From positions 20,370-84,369 of the forward strand of contig CAJXQX010000006.1 in assembly GCA_913058185.1 (NCBI GenBank): 64,000 nucleotides of DNA. Reading direction: 5' to 3'. Below are positions 25,768 to 34,857 of the stretch, piece after piece. The translations under genes and the position numbers were made by a program. Each line of letters opens with the position of its first letter. The stretch's first letter is position 1. Under the pieces are notes generated by a model, which ran no database searches, was not told where the DNA came from, and saw only the letters and a list, made by a program, of their open reading frames with translations. The DNA comes from an uncultured Verrucomicrobiota bacterium (GTDB lineage: Bacteria > Verrucomicrobiota > Verrucomicrobiia > Opitutales > Opitutaceae).

Positions 25768-26646
25768 TCACCCACCATCCGACTCGCCTCGCGCGGCCCG
25801 ATACTGCGTCGGACTAAGCCGGGTATAGCGGCGAAAAACCGTCGCGAAGTATTGTGACGAACAGAAGCCCAGCTCGAAAGCGATTTCGGTCACGCTCCGC
25901 GTCGAATTGGCCAATCCATGCTCCGCCCGTTCGATGCGATACCGCTGCAGATACTCGGCGGGGGGGATCCCTACTTCGTTTTTGAACCGCGCCTTGAATC
26001 GTGGCAGCGACAAGCCCGCCACCAGCGCGGCCTCCCGCAGCATCGTCGGTTCCCCCAACCGTTGTCGAAGGTAAGCTTCAGCCCGACGGATGGGAACGCT
26101 CCACTGGGTATGTTCATCGCGTTCCGCCCCCTCGCAGACTCCGAGCAGGAATTGGATCAAGGTCGTTTGCATCCGCAAACGAGTCATCGCGACATCGGCT
26201 CTATCTAGATCGTCGTGCCACTCAAAAATCTGATCGAGTTGTTTCTTAAATTCCACCTGCCCACCGAACTTGCGGCGGGGCAAATTTCGCAGAGCCGCGA
26301 CTAGGGCATTGGCCGAAGGCGATTGGCACCCGAGAAAACTCCGGCCGAGTTTTGGCAGCTGGAGAATTAACCAGAAAAGCGTGCCCTTTTCCTGGGGCGA
26401 CTCCCCCGAACCGTGCATCTCCCCGGGGAACGTCACAAACACGTCACCCCCGCCAAGCCAATAGTCCTGCCCATTGACGACGTAACGTTGCCGCCCGCGT
26501 TCGAGATAACAGATCTCCATACTGCCAACGTGAGCATGGGGTTCGAGGATTTCCTCGGCCTGAGCATGATCGTAACGGCCCAGCATCACCACCTCCGGTA
26601 ACCCCAACTGTTCGAGTGAAATGCACGTCCGTTTCGGCTTACTCAT
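25768..26646 (-). CDS. AraC family transcriptional regulator
   Basis: I choose ATG 26646 (292 residues, MSKPKRT..) over 26727, because the extra 27 residues would run into the divergent desaturase promoter region. The N-terminal cupin-like sensor (about 25-105) contains EPHAHVGSMEICYLERG and GDVFVTFPGEMHG. The C-terminal pair of AraC helix-turn-helix motifs contains MLREAALVAGLSLPRFKARFKNEVG and SVTEIAFELGFCSSQYFATVFRRYTRLSPTQYR split across about 100 residues. It probably senses a sugar and controls the neighbouring lyase or desaturase genes. Confidence 0.9.
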   Translation of the reverse strand: MSKPKRTCISLEQLGLPEVVMLGRYDHAQAEEILEPHAHVGSMEICYLERGRQRYVVNGQDYWLGGGDVFVTFPGEMHGSGESPQEKGTLFWLILQLPKLGRSFLGCQSPSANALVAALRNLPRRKFGGQVEFKKQLDQIFEWHDDLDRADVAMTRLRMQTTLIQFLLGVCEGAERDEHTQWSVPIRRAEAYLRQRLGEPTMLREAALVAGLSLPRFKARFKNEVGIPPAEYLQRYRIERAEHGLANSTRSVTEIAFELGFCSSQYFATVFRRYTRLSPTQYRAARGESDGG

Positions 26647-26713
26647 GATGTTTGTAATCATATCACTGTATGAATGCGAAAGCACACATTCAAATCTCGT
26701 GGTATTTTGAGTT

Positions 26714-27805
26714 ATGACTCGGGCCAATCATGCTGACGGCGAACGCCTCCAAAAATTCACCGTCACCCAAGATCCCACCCAACGGCGGCCTAAACCAGTC
26801 GCGTGGTATCGCACCAAAATCGATCCCTTCACGCTCAAGTCTCTTCACCAGCGCAGCAATCTTCGCGGTGCACTTCAGACGTTCGGGTATCTCGGAGTGA
26901 TTGCCACGACCGCGACTCTTGCCACCTACTCCGCCTACCATTGGTCAGTTGGATTCACTCTTTTGCTCACATTTCTGCATGGCACCGTGTTCGCGTTTCA
27001 AATCAACGCAGTCCATGAATTGGGTCACGGCACTGCTTTTCGCACCCGGCGACTCAATGACATATTTGCCGCCCTTTTCGCATTTCTCGGGTGGATCAAC
27101 CACTTCAAATTCGATGCCAGTCATACCCAACATCATCGATTCACATTGCATCCGCCGGATGACTTGGAGGTCAGGTTACCCATTCGAATCGTGGTCAAAG
27201 ACTGGCTCCTGGCGGGCTTCATCGATTTCTGCCTGATCTGGTTCAAGCTCAGAGACGTCGTGCAAGAAGCTCGCGGAATCTACCGCGGAGAATGGGAGCA
27301 ATCGTTGTTTCCCCCAACCGATGCGAGCGCCCGCCGTCCCCCTACCCGCTGGGGACGTTTTGTTCTGGGAGGCCATGTGGCGATCGTCGCTATCTGCGGA
27401 CTCAACGGTTGGTGGATGATCCCCATCGTGCTTACCTTGGCCCCCTTTTACGGCGCGTGGCTTTTCTTTCTTTGCAACAACACCCAGCACATTGGACTCT
27501 AGGATCACACCGCTGACTCTCGACTCTGCAGCCGCACCTTTACCACCAATCCGGTCATCCAATTTCTCTACTGGCACATGAACTTCCACATCGAACATCA
27601 CATGTATGCGGCGGTTCCCTGTTACCGATTGGGCCGACTTCATCAGGTGATAGAATCTGACTTGCCCAAATGCCCGCATGGACTGCTCGAAACGTGGCGA
27701 GAAATCGCAGCTATTCATAAGATGCAAGAAGACGATCCCGCTCATCAACATCAGCCCAAACTCCCCCAGCCATCAGTGGGTCATCACAAGCATAGACCCG
27801 ACTAA
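26714..27805 (+). pseudogene. Membrane fatty acid desaturase interrupted by TAG
   Basis: A desaturase of the FA_desaturase superfamily. It shows membrane segments, first His box HELGHG, second His box HTQHHR, and the third box NFHIEHHMY. A TAG at 27500-27502 (after NTQHIGL) falls between boxes two and three; the same frame continues without shift to 27805 (about 363 codons). Gln to stop by one change (CAG to TAG) is the simplest explanation, since the next residues DHTAD follow normally. Without box three the product cannot bind the di-iron centre. It is divergent from the AraC gene across 67 bp. Confidence 0.82.
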
Positions 27806-27889
27806 CCGCTCTTTACGCAGCAATGAAATTCCAGTCGTTTCCTGCTGTTACTTCGCCCCCGGGTGATCCTAACTCGGTGGCTATACCTC

Positions 27890-28978
27890 ATGATAAAAAT
27901 CCAAGCAAGTGCCAGTAAGGGATGGTTGCACCAAGAAGCCGGATTCAAATTCGAGAAGAAATACTATTTCGATCCGGAATTTCGGTGGGATCAAGACCAC
28001 GCCATCGATCAGTATTTGGCGGAGCGGTTCCCCCACTACCCCATCTACAACATGGAGTCGAATCTCGGGCAGATCGAACACACGTTAGAAAAGCAGATCA
28101 TCGTGGGCGGCATTCAACCCAACTTGATCATCGGATTGGCGGCGGGAGCCGACTTCTTCTGCGACCCCGACAAGGACTCCGACATTTCTATCCGCCCGCT
28201 GGAGTCGTTGCTCCACCACCCCGAAAAACTGCCTTCGGTTGAGTCGTTCCTCGAGTCTTCGCTCATCAAAGGCTTCGACGCTCAAATCGCTGAACTCAAG
28301 GAGACGAAACCCGACTACCGCATCATTCCACCCTACTTCTGGGACACCTCCGGACGCGCCACCATTCACGGATTCATCACCACTTCGATGAAGCTCTTTG
28401 GCGAAGACATCTTCCTCCTCATGATCGACGACCCCGATCTCGTGCGTGAGATTCATGGCTGGATCACCGATGTCTACCGGGCCTTGATCGACCACTATTC
28501 CAAACTCGCCGACCTCCCCGCCACCGCGGTCCACGTGGGCGAATGCACCGGCACCCTACTCAGTCCCGATCAATATCACGATTTTATCGTGCCTTTTGCC
28601 AATCGTATGGGGAACGAGATCGGCGGCCTGCGCTGGCACTCCTGCGGGGATTCCAACCATCTCCTAGAACCGTTGTCCGAGGTGGAAACCCTCAAGATCC
28701 TGGATACTGGATCCAAGACCAGCGTGGCCAATATTCGTGAAGAATTCGGCAATACGATCGAAGTCAATGTGGCGCCGCCGGTGGATGTCCTTCTGGAACG
28801 ATCTGATCCGCAAGATATCGAACGGTGGCTCGATGAAACCCTCGACGGCAACGACGGCGGACCACTAAAAATCGTGCACCACCTCGAGCCCGGTTACTCC
28901 CTAGATGCCAATCTGCGCATGCACGATCAACTGGACGCCAAGGGTCTCCTGCCCAAAGCGCGTCGCGCTAAAATCTGA
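27890..28978 (+). CDS. Uroporphyrinogen decarboxylase superfamily protein
   Basis: About 362 residues from ATG 27890 (a frame to 27863 adds nine). It has the UroD-like barrel seen in MtaA/CmuA-type methyltransferases and haem enzymes: IPPYFWDTSGRATIHGFITTS, VHVGECTGTLLSPDQYHDFI, RWHSCGDSNHLLEPL with Cys and His in place for zinc, and a late IVHHLEPGYSLDAN. Haem-pathway HemE is unlikely because its N-terminal arginine motif is not seen. Members near sugar genes in this phylum are usually of unknown function. It stands alone after the broken desaturase. Confidence 0.75.
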   Translation: MIKIQASASKGWLHQEAGFKFEKKYYFDPEFRWDQDHAIDQYLAERFPHYPIYNMESNLGQIEHTLEKQIIVGGIQPNLIIGLAAGADFFCDPDKDSDISIRPLESLLHHPEKLPSVESFLESSLIKGFDAQIAELKETKPDYRIIPPYFWDTSGRATIHGFITTSMKLFGEDIFLLMIDDPDLVREIHGWITDVYRALIDHYSKLADLPATAVHVGECTGTLLSPDQYHDFIVPFANRMGNEIGGLRWHSCGDSNHLLEPLSEVETLKILDTGSKTSVANIREEFGNTIEVNVAPPVDVLLERSDPQDIERWLDETLDGNDGGPLKIVHHLEPGYSLDANLRMHDQLDAKGLLPKARRAKI

Positions 28979-29111
28979 ATCGAACCGCAGAGCAGCGGTT
29001 CAACAGACTCTATTAGCTGAGAGGTAGGTGAATTTCTAACCACAGATTTCACCGATATAACCCAATTTATCAGCACGATCCGGTCACCAGCGGAGGATCG
29101 AAGGAGCGATC

Positions 29112-29280
29112 ATGCAGCATGGCGTATCCTTGAATGCCAACCTCGTGCTCTTTGGTATCATCCTTTTCACCTGTGCCTACAAATTCTCCGCTGGACCCGT
29201 GATGTGGATGCTGTTTACGAGCTCTTCCCCTCCAAAGTCCGCGCCCTCGCTATCACCGGATTTGTCTGGGCCGCAGATCT
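29112..29280 (+). pseudogene. Sugar-porter MFS transporter scrap
   Basis: A membrane segment (LVLFGIILFTCAYKFSAGPVMWML) continues in a neighbouring frame as YELFPSKVRALAITGFV. Together they match the sugar-porter signature GPVMW..L.SE.FP.KVRGLA. Nothing before or after belongs to it, and it abuts the 3' end of the kinase gene on the other strand. It is a fragment of at most 60 residues. Confidence 0.55.
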
Positions 29281-29282
29281 AC

Positions 29283-30461
29283 TTAAGATTCCAGCACGCG
29301 GACCCGACGGTCTTTGCGCGGAAATTCCAGCGTCACGACCGTGCCAACCTCGGGTTTACTCTCCACCCCGACCTGCCCGCCGTGCTCCCGCATGATACGT
29401 TGCACGATCATGAGACCAAGGCCACTTCCACCCGGTTTGGTCGTGTGGTAAGGTTCGAACAGACGCAAAAGATCCTCCTGTTTGATGCCGGTTCCCGTAT
29501 CGCCAAACATCAAGAAAATCGAATCATCACCGGCGCGCGTTTTAAGATGCAATTGACCTCCCGGTTCCATCGCTTCCATGGCGTTTTTAAGGACATTAAA
29601 AAACACCTGCTTGAGTTGATTGCGATCGGCCATGATCACCGGCAAATCTGGCGTGGCCTCCACGTCGACCGTGATTTCCCGATTCTCAAGTTCGCCTTGT
29701 TGAAACCGCAGAACTTCGTCCACCACATCCAATAGATGGATCTCCGAAAAATCAGGGGCCTTCGGTTTAATCGCTTCGAGGAAATTATTGATGATGCCGT
29801 CAAGTCGACTGACTTCGACCTGACACACTCGAATCGAATCGGTGAGTCCTTCCACGTCCTTCGCCGCAGCCTGCAGCTTCTTGAGTTTCCGTTCGATCAA
29901 CTGCAGATGAATATTAAGCGAATTGAGCGGATTCCCCAGTTCATGAGCCACCCCGGCGGCTAACAATAAAATGGATGATGTGCGCTCGTTTTCGATGCGT
30001 TCTTCGGTGGTGGCTTTATCCCGGGAAACATCCGTGAGGATTACGGCATAACGCCGGCTATCGCCTCCATGATCATCACTTTTAAATGGGACCATGTAGA
30101 GTCGCACGGTCCGCGGTTCCGGATAAGTGAGCTCAAACTCTCGAGCTACCACCGGTAACGCTCCATCCCCTAAACTCCCCTCCAACGACGGTCTCAACCC
30201 TGGAACCAAGCGCCAAAGGGTTTGGCCGGATAACTCGTCCTGATTGAGTCCAATCAACCGATGGGCGGAATGATTCGCGTATTCGATCTCCCCGTCAGGG
30301 CTGATCACCAATACGCCCTCCTGCAAGGTGTTGAAAATATCCTCAAACAATCCCCGCTCGCGCGCCAGTCGTTGCACGAGGTTGGTAAGATTGACCGAAT
30401 CCAGCGTGTCGAGACGACCCAACACGCGATCAAGTGAACTGTGGTGTTTTTTAGGAGGCAT
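29283..30461 (-). CDS. PAS-domain sensor histidine kinase, NtrB-like, soluble
   Basis: About 392 residues from ATG 30461; the frame is open to 30488. A PAS domain (about 45-150: NTLQEGVLVISPDGEIEYAN) precedes the DHp domain with H-box AAGVAHELGNPLNSLNIHL, then the ATPase with N-box NQLKQVFFNVLKNAMEAM, G1 DTGTGI and G2 GGSGLGL. There are no membrane segments, so it senses a cytosolic signal as NtrB does. It has no adjacent regulator; the nearest on the same strand is the NtrC-type gene 9 kb downstream. It overlaps the broken acyltransferase by about 11 nt. Confidence 0.92.
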   Translation of the reverse strand: MPPKKHHSSLDRVLGRLDTLDSVNLTNLVQRLARERGLFEDIFNTLQEGVLVISPDGEIEYANHSAHRLIGLNQDELSGQTLWRLVPGLRPSLEGSLGDGALPVVAREFELTYPEPRTVRLYMVPFKSDDHGGDSRRYAVILTDVSRDKATTEERIENERTSSILLLAAGVAHELGNPLNSLNIHLQLIERKLKKLQAAAKDVEGLTDSIRVCQVEVSRLDGIINNFLEAIKPKAPDFSEIHLLDVVDEVLRFQQGELENREITVDVEATPDLPVIMADRNQLKQVFFNVLKNAMEAMEPGGQLHLKTRAGDDSIFLMFGDTGTGIKQEDLLRLFEPYHTTKPGGSGLGLMIVQRIMREHGGQVGVESKPEVGTVVTLEFPRKDRRVRVLES

Positions 30462-31570
30462 CGCGGGAACTTCGATCTGACTTACCAAACAAAGATGGAA
30501 ACACCCTTCGAGAGAAGCGCGGTAACTCCAGCAGATTTTCGAGGAACCAGGCCGCTGGAAAAGTAAAAACGCAGATTAAAACAAGCACTAACCCATACAT
30601 TAACAACGCCGATGCTCCCGCCGGCAGCAGTGTAACCACTATGATTTCCGCTGGAATGATCATGGCATAGTGCACGATATACGAGCCGTAGCTGTGGCGA
30701 CCAATCCACGCAATCACGCCTCCTCCAAGCAATGCTGGAGCCACATTTAGGGCCATCAGCACGAGTATCATCATCACGCTTCCCACCATCAGACTGCGTT
30801 CCAAGTTCTCGCCCAGCCCAAAACTCCGGCCAATCAAAAGCCCCCACGACCAATGTCATCACTAAGAGGCTGATCCGGGTAGATATCGACCCTGAGACTC
30901 CAGACCGGTGCATGTGCCAGACCACGATACCACCGAAAAATGAAGGCAGATTGCGGAAGGAAAAATACCCGCTGGAGGGATCACCTCCCCGCGGAATAAA
31001 ACTCGTGACCATTCGACTCAGTGGAGTGGTGAAAAACGCGACCAGGACGATCATTCCGACCCACCAGAAAACGGCGATTTTCAAGCTCTTAACCCACGGA
31101 TAAATGAGCGCAAAGACTGCGGCAAATGTTGCCTCCGCCCCGATGGACCATCCACCCGGCACAATGTAATTTTCCCAACCGGGTTGCCACCCATTCAGCA
31201 ACATCAGGTTTCCGGCCCAAACCTGTAGCGGCGCCTCCTCTCCCCGTAACCCGAGGCTTCCCTCAATCAGGTATCCATACAGTAGCATCCCGATCCAATA
31301 GAGTGGAATCAATCGATAGAGACGGCGCCTGAAAAATCCTGCCTGAGCTCTCCATCCCGCCTGTCGTTGCCGTCGGAAAGCAGATTCGCATAGGACAAAA
31401 CCGCTAATGACGAAAAATAAATCTACCCCGAACTGGCCGGTGCGGAACAAGGTCATAAACCCTGCCCCGACCGCTGGAACAACGAGTGCACAATGAATCA
31501 CGAACACGCCGATCAACGCCCATCCCCGCGGACAGTCTATCGATTCGAATCGGCCTCCCGGCGGCTTCAT
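30451..31570 (-). pseudogene. Acyltransferase 3 (OafA/NolL-type) with one frameshift
   Basis: Start at ATG 31570, 18 bp after rnhB. The first part matches membrane acyltransferase 3 proteins (DCPRGWALIGVFVIHC, FGVDLFFVISGFVL with the usual VDLFFVxSGF, then GGWSIGAEATFA). At 30841-30845 a run of five C on the plus strand shifts the frame: LVVGAF would continue as LIGRSFGLGEN in the next frame, which runs on through IAWIGRHSYGSYIVHYAMI to a normal end at 30451. Removing one base restores the full protein of about 370 residues. It would O-acetylate a surface sugar. Real decay, phase variation and a sequencing error are all possible. Confidence 0.8.
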
Positions 31571-31587
31571 CTCTGAGATGGGCGCAT

Positions 31588-32346
31588 TCACGACAGGAAG
31601 TCCATCTGCCCCGGATCGACGCGACCCGCCATAAGTTTGCGCAGGAATGTCGTGCGGTGATACCGGCACCGGCCGATGCTCAAAATCGCCTCCCGGTGTT
31701 CGTCCGTGCCGTAACCTTTGTGGTGGGCAAATCCGTAACCCGGAAACTCTCGCCCCAGTCGCTCCATTTCCCGATCACGGGAAACTTTCGCCACCACCGA
31801 CGCCATCGCGATACACAACGAACGCGTATCCCCGCGAATCACGTTGGTATGCGGGTAGGGGAAATTTTTGAGCTGCAAGCCATCCACCAAAATCTTGGCG
31901 GAAACTTGCGGCCTAAAAGCGGCCACTTCGTCATCACTCGCAAATAAATCGGGCGCTTCCTTTCGCTCGAAAGCATCGGGTGGATAAATCCCCTCCAACG
32001 CCCGTCGCATGGCGAGCTTGGTGGCGCCGAGAATATTGAACTGCTCAATCTCCGCGACGTCGGCCATTCCGATTTCAACGTGAATCTGACGCTCCGCCAT
32101 CAACGCCTCGAAATCCAACCAAAGCGTGTCGCGCTCGGTGGCCGTGAGTTGTTTGGAATCGTTGATGCGGCGCGCATTGGTCGCGACCCAATTTCCAGCG
32201 AGAAATTCCTTGGTCACGAGCACGGCTCCGGCCGAGACCGGACCGGCGAGGGCTCCCCGACCTGCCTCGTCGACTCCGATCAAAAACTCCACATCGGTGA
32301 GGTGTTTGAGGTCAAACCCCCGGAGTTGGCGGCGTTTCGGCATCAC
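31588..32346 (-). CDS. rnhB: Ribonuclease HII
   Basis: A 252-residue enzyme that nicks at ribonucleotides in DNA and removes RNA from hybrids. The active-site motif IGVDEAGRGALAGPVSAGAV holds Asp and Glu; the later Asp is in KILVDG, and the Asp before SKQLT is in the usual place (RINDSKQLTATER). KSVSRD-type ASVVAKVSRDREM is also present. About 15 extra N-terminal residues precede the domain. It lies 30 bp after rnhC. Confidence 0.95.
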   Translation of the reverse strand: MMPKRRQLRGFDLKHLTDVEFLIGVDEAGRGALAGPVSAGAVLVTKEFLAGNWVATNARRINDSKQLTATERDTLWLDFEALMAERQIHVEIGMADVAEIEQFNILGATKLAMRRALEGIYPPDAFERKEAPDLFASDDEVAAFRPQVSAKILVDGLQLKNFPYPHTNVIRGDTRSLCIAMASVVAKVSRDREMERLGREFPGYGFAHHKGYGTDEHREAILSIGRCRYHRTTFLRKLMAGRVDPGQMDFLS

Positions 32347-32375
32347 AAATAATTCAGTCGGGCTTCAGCAGCGTG

Positions 32376-33386
32376 CTATTTCGATTTCCAGCCCGAGTAT
32401 TCCTTCGGTTCGGGCAGCGGCAACTCATTCAATCGTCCCTCGGCTTTAACGACTTCATAGGCCGTGCGGAAGTGTAGTTTCGCAAACTGTCCGAGTGCGA
32501 CCGCTCCGAGCTTGTTCATGATTTCGACCGCCTGATCCTTAACCGCTGCGCTCGCGCCTTTCTGTAAGTTTGTCCCGAACTTATCCGACAGGCGCCGCAT
32601 GATGCGCACGTATTCGGCCCGCGCCACGATCGATGCCGCCGCGACCACTGGATCGGATTCCGCTTTTGTCCGCATATCCAATTGGAAGTCAGTGACTCCT
32701 TTGCGCTTCAACTCGTTTTGTACCAGCGGCGTCTTGGTAAATTGGTCGAGCAATCCACGTGCGACAGGCTGCGTCTCCAACGCGTTGATCAGAGCGATGC
32801 CATGCTGCCAGGCCAGCAGTTTGTTCATGTTGGCCCGGGGACGAGACATCAACTCGTTGTATTTCTCCATGCCGAAAACCGAGACCTCGGACGTGGTCCC
32901 CTTGGTCGACCGGATGATCTGATCCAGTTTCATGATCTGCGGATCCGCAATTTTCTTAGAATCCTTCACTCCCGCTGCAACGAGCTTCCGAATCGCAGCG
33001 GCATCCGCGATGACCGTCGCCGCGACGACGGGCCCAAAGAAGTCACCCTTACCGCTTTCATCCAGACCCGCATGCGGCTCATACCACTCTGGGTTGAGCA
33101 CCTCGTCGTAGCCCAGCTTGATCTCGCCGGTGATCTCCGGCTCGAGCGTCATTGAGACAAACTCTTCCGTGCCCTTTCCGACGATCAACACCTTGCGGCT
33201 CTCGTAACCCGTCACGCTGACGGTGGGTCCTTTATAACCGAAGCGCGCATACGCCACTTCCCGTTTCTCCCAGCCACGGCCGGCGCACCAATCGTTCAGT
33301 TTATCCAACTGGGCGTCATTGAGTTTCACCGTATAAGTGGCGAGTTTCTTGGGGGCGTCGGGATCTGTGGTTTTTTTCTTGGCCAT
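32376..33386 (-). CDS. rnhC: Ribonuclease HIII
   Basis: A 336-residue protein with the N-terminal TBP-like substrate-binding domain typical of RNase HIII (about 15-105) and the catalytic domain with AGLDESGKGDFFGPVV, the HIII version of the D-E-G-K/R-G motif, then VKDSKKIAD and AAASIVARAEYVRIM. It degrades RNA in RNA-DNA hybrids. It is immediately upstream of rnhB on the same strand; mutY is divergent 27 bp away. Confidence 0.94.
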   Translation of the reverse strand: MAKKKTTDPDAPKKLATYTVKLNDAQLDKLNDWCAGRGWEKREVAYARFGYKGPTVSVTGYESRKVLIVGKGTEEFVSMTLEPEITGEIKLGYDEVLNPEWYEPHAGLDESGKGDFFGPVVAATVIADAAAIRKLVAAGVKDSKKIADPQIMKLDQIIRSTKGTTSEVSVFGMEKYNELMSRPRANMNKLLAWQHGIALINALETQPVARGLLDQFTKTPLVQNELKRKGVTDFQLDMRTKAESDPVVAAASIVARAEYVRIMRRLSDKFGTNLQKGASAAVKDQAVEIMNKLGAVALGQFAKLHFRTAYEVVKAEGRLNELPLPEPKEYSGWKSK

Positions 33387-33413
33387 GCCGGAGCGGAGAG
33401 AGAGGCGAATTTA

Positions 33414-34484
33414 GTGGCACCCTTTCACGAATCTAGGGTGGCACCCGAGCCCATAATTGCGCCTGCTAACGGCTTTGTGGCGAACACATTTCCGGACAAC
33501 CCCACTGACTTTCAGCACGATTTACTTACTTGGTATCGCGCGCATCGGCGTAAGTTACCCTGGCGCGAGTCCCCTTCGCTCTATCGCACCGTGGTGAGCG
33601 AGTTTATGTTGCAGCAGACGCAGATCAAAACCGCGCTGCCCTATTTCGAGCGGTGGATGACCAATCTACCCGACTTCGCCAGCCTCGCCGCAGCTGAAGA
33701 ATCCACCGTGCTCAAGCTCTGGGAAGGCCTCGGCTACTACTCCCGTGCCCGCAATCTGCACAAGATGGCCAAGGCGTTTATTGAGATGCCGTCCCCTCCC
33801 AGGACCCAAGAGGCATGGCAGAAACTCCCGGGGATTGGCTCTTATGCCTCCGCCGCGATCGCATCTATCGCCCAAAACCTTCCCGTTGCCTGTGTCGATG
33901 GGAATGTGGTGCGCATCCTTTCGCGGCTCACCGCCAACGATAAATCGTTCACCGATAGTGGGAGTGCCTCAAAATCCTTTGCCCCACTGGCGACCGCGGT
34001 GCTCAACCGCGATGAACCAAGCGACCACAATCAAGCCATGATGGAACTCGGTGCCACCGTGTGCCATCGCCGCAGCCCGCTTTGCACGATTTGCCCCGTG
34101 CGCCGCCACTGCGCCGGCAGCCGCAACGGAGATCCTGAATCCTACCCGCGTCTCGCGCCCAAGAAGATCAAGCAAGTCGCGGTCACCCGGGGGTGGTGTG
34201 TCCAAAAGGGCAACTTGCTACTCCATCGAATTCCCGCTGGAGCGAAGCGTCTGGCGGGCCAATACGAACTGCCTTCCTCTGATCACCTTCCCATCGCCGA
34301 GGAGGCAACCGTCATTACGACAAAGAAACGGAGCATCACCAAATACCGGATCACTGAAACCATCCGTGAAATCGCCCCTCCTAGCCTCCTACCAGACGAG
34401 TTGCATTGGGTGTCATTCGACGACCTGAGCGACATCACCCTCTCCGGTCCCCACCGGCGCTGGATCACCGAACTACTCGATTAA
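33414..34484 (+). CDS. mutY: A/G-specific adenine glycosylase
   Basis: A 356-residue base-excision enzyme that removes adenine opposite 8-oxoguanine. Residues about 40-260 are the helix-hairpin-helix glycosylase: VVSEFMLQQTQIKTALPYF with the catalytic Glu, LPGIGSYASAAIASIA (hairpin), VACVDGNVVRIL with the catalytic Asp, and a four-Cys cluster loop C-x6-C-x2-C-x5-C (CHRRSPLCTICPVRRHC). The C-terminal Nudix-like domain that reads 8-oxoG starts at about 270. About 30 residues before the domain start are not conserved, so the true start may be later than the GTG at 33414. Confidence 0.95.
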   Translation: MAPFHESRVAPEPIIAPANGFVANTFPDNPTDFQHDLLTWYRAHRRKLPWRESPSLYRTVVSEFMLQQTQIKTALPYFERWMTNLPDFASLAAAEESTVLKLWEGLGYYSRARNLHKMAKAFIEMPSPPRTQEAWQKLPGIGSYASAAIASIAQNLPVACVDGNVVRILSRLTANDKSFTDSGSASKSFAPLATAVLNRDEPSDHNQAMMELGATVCHRRSPLCTICPVRRHCAGSRNGDPESYPRLAPKKIKQVAVTRGWCVQKGNLLLHRIPAGAKRLAGQYELPSSDHLPIAEEATVITTKKRSITKYRITETIREIAPPSLLPDELHWVSFDDLSDITLSGPHRRWITELLD

Positions 34485-34507
34485 GTGCAATCGCGCTTAC
34501 CCGCACA

Positions 34508-34630
34508 AGGTAGGGCGGTTTCGCCGACGGAGTCCCGTTCTGCGGGATGGAGATGGCGTAGCAAACCGCCGTTTCAACCGGAAAAGCGATAGACATTCCA
34601 TCTACATCGCGCTCGGCGAGCACGCCCTAA
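34508..34630. repeat. REP-like palindromic element
   Basis: GTAGGGCGGTTTCGCCGA at the left and CGGCGAGCACGCCCTA at the right are the same end sequences found at 725-800, with a different middle. A second, poorer copy seems to follow up to 34850, including a segment complementary to the rRNA-like TTAGCCGCAAAGAGGCGC element at 56167. The 34485-34857 gap contains no gene. Confidence 0.6.
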
Positions 34631-34857
34631 CCAGTTCCTCTTGCCTACATGAGGCCAGATAGTTTCCCACCATTATCCTCAGCGTATTTTTGGTCACAAA
34701 AAGGCACCGAGGATAATCCAGCTTCTTTCCAGAAACCACCCGAGCGCCTATTGGCGCCAACAACCGTCAACGACCCGTTGAGCCTTTTGCGCCTTTTCGT
34801 GGCTAAAAACCCGCAACCACCGTCGGCGCGCTCGCCCTACTTACTCCCGGCTGAGAC

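Noticed and set aside
29112..29735. 207-residue frame on the plus strand
   Set aside because: Only its first part resembles a transporter scrap; the rest is opposite to the kinase's conserved ATPase and DHp domains.
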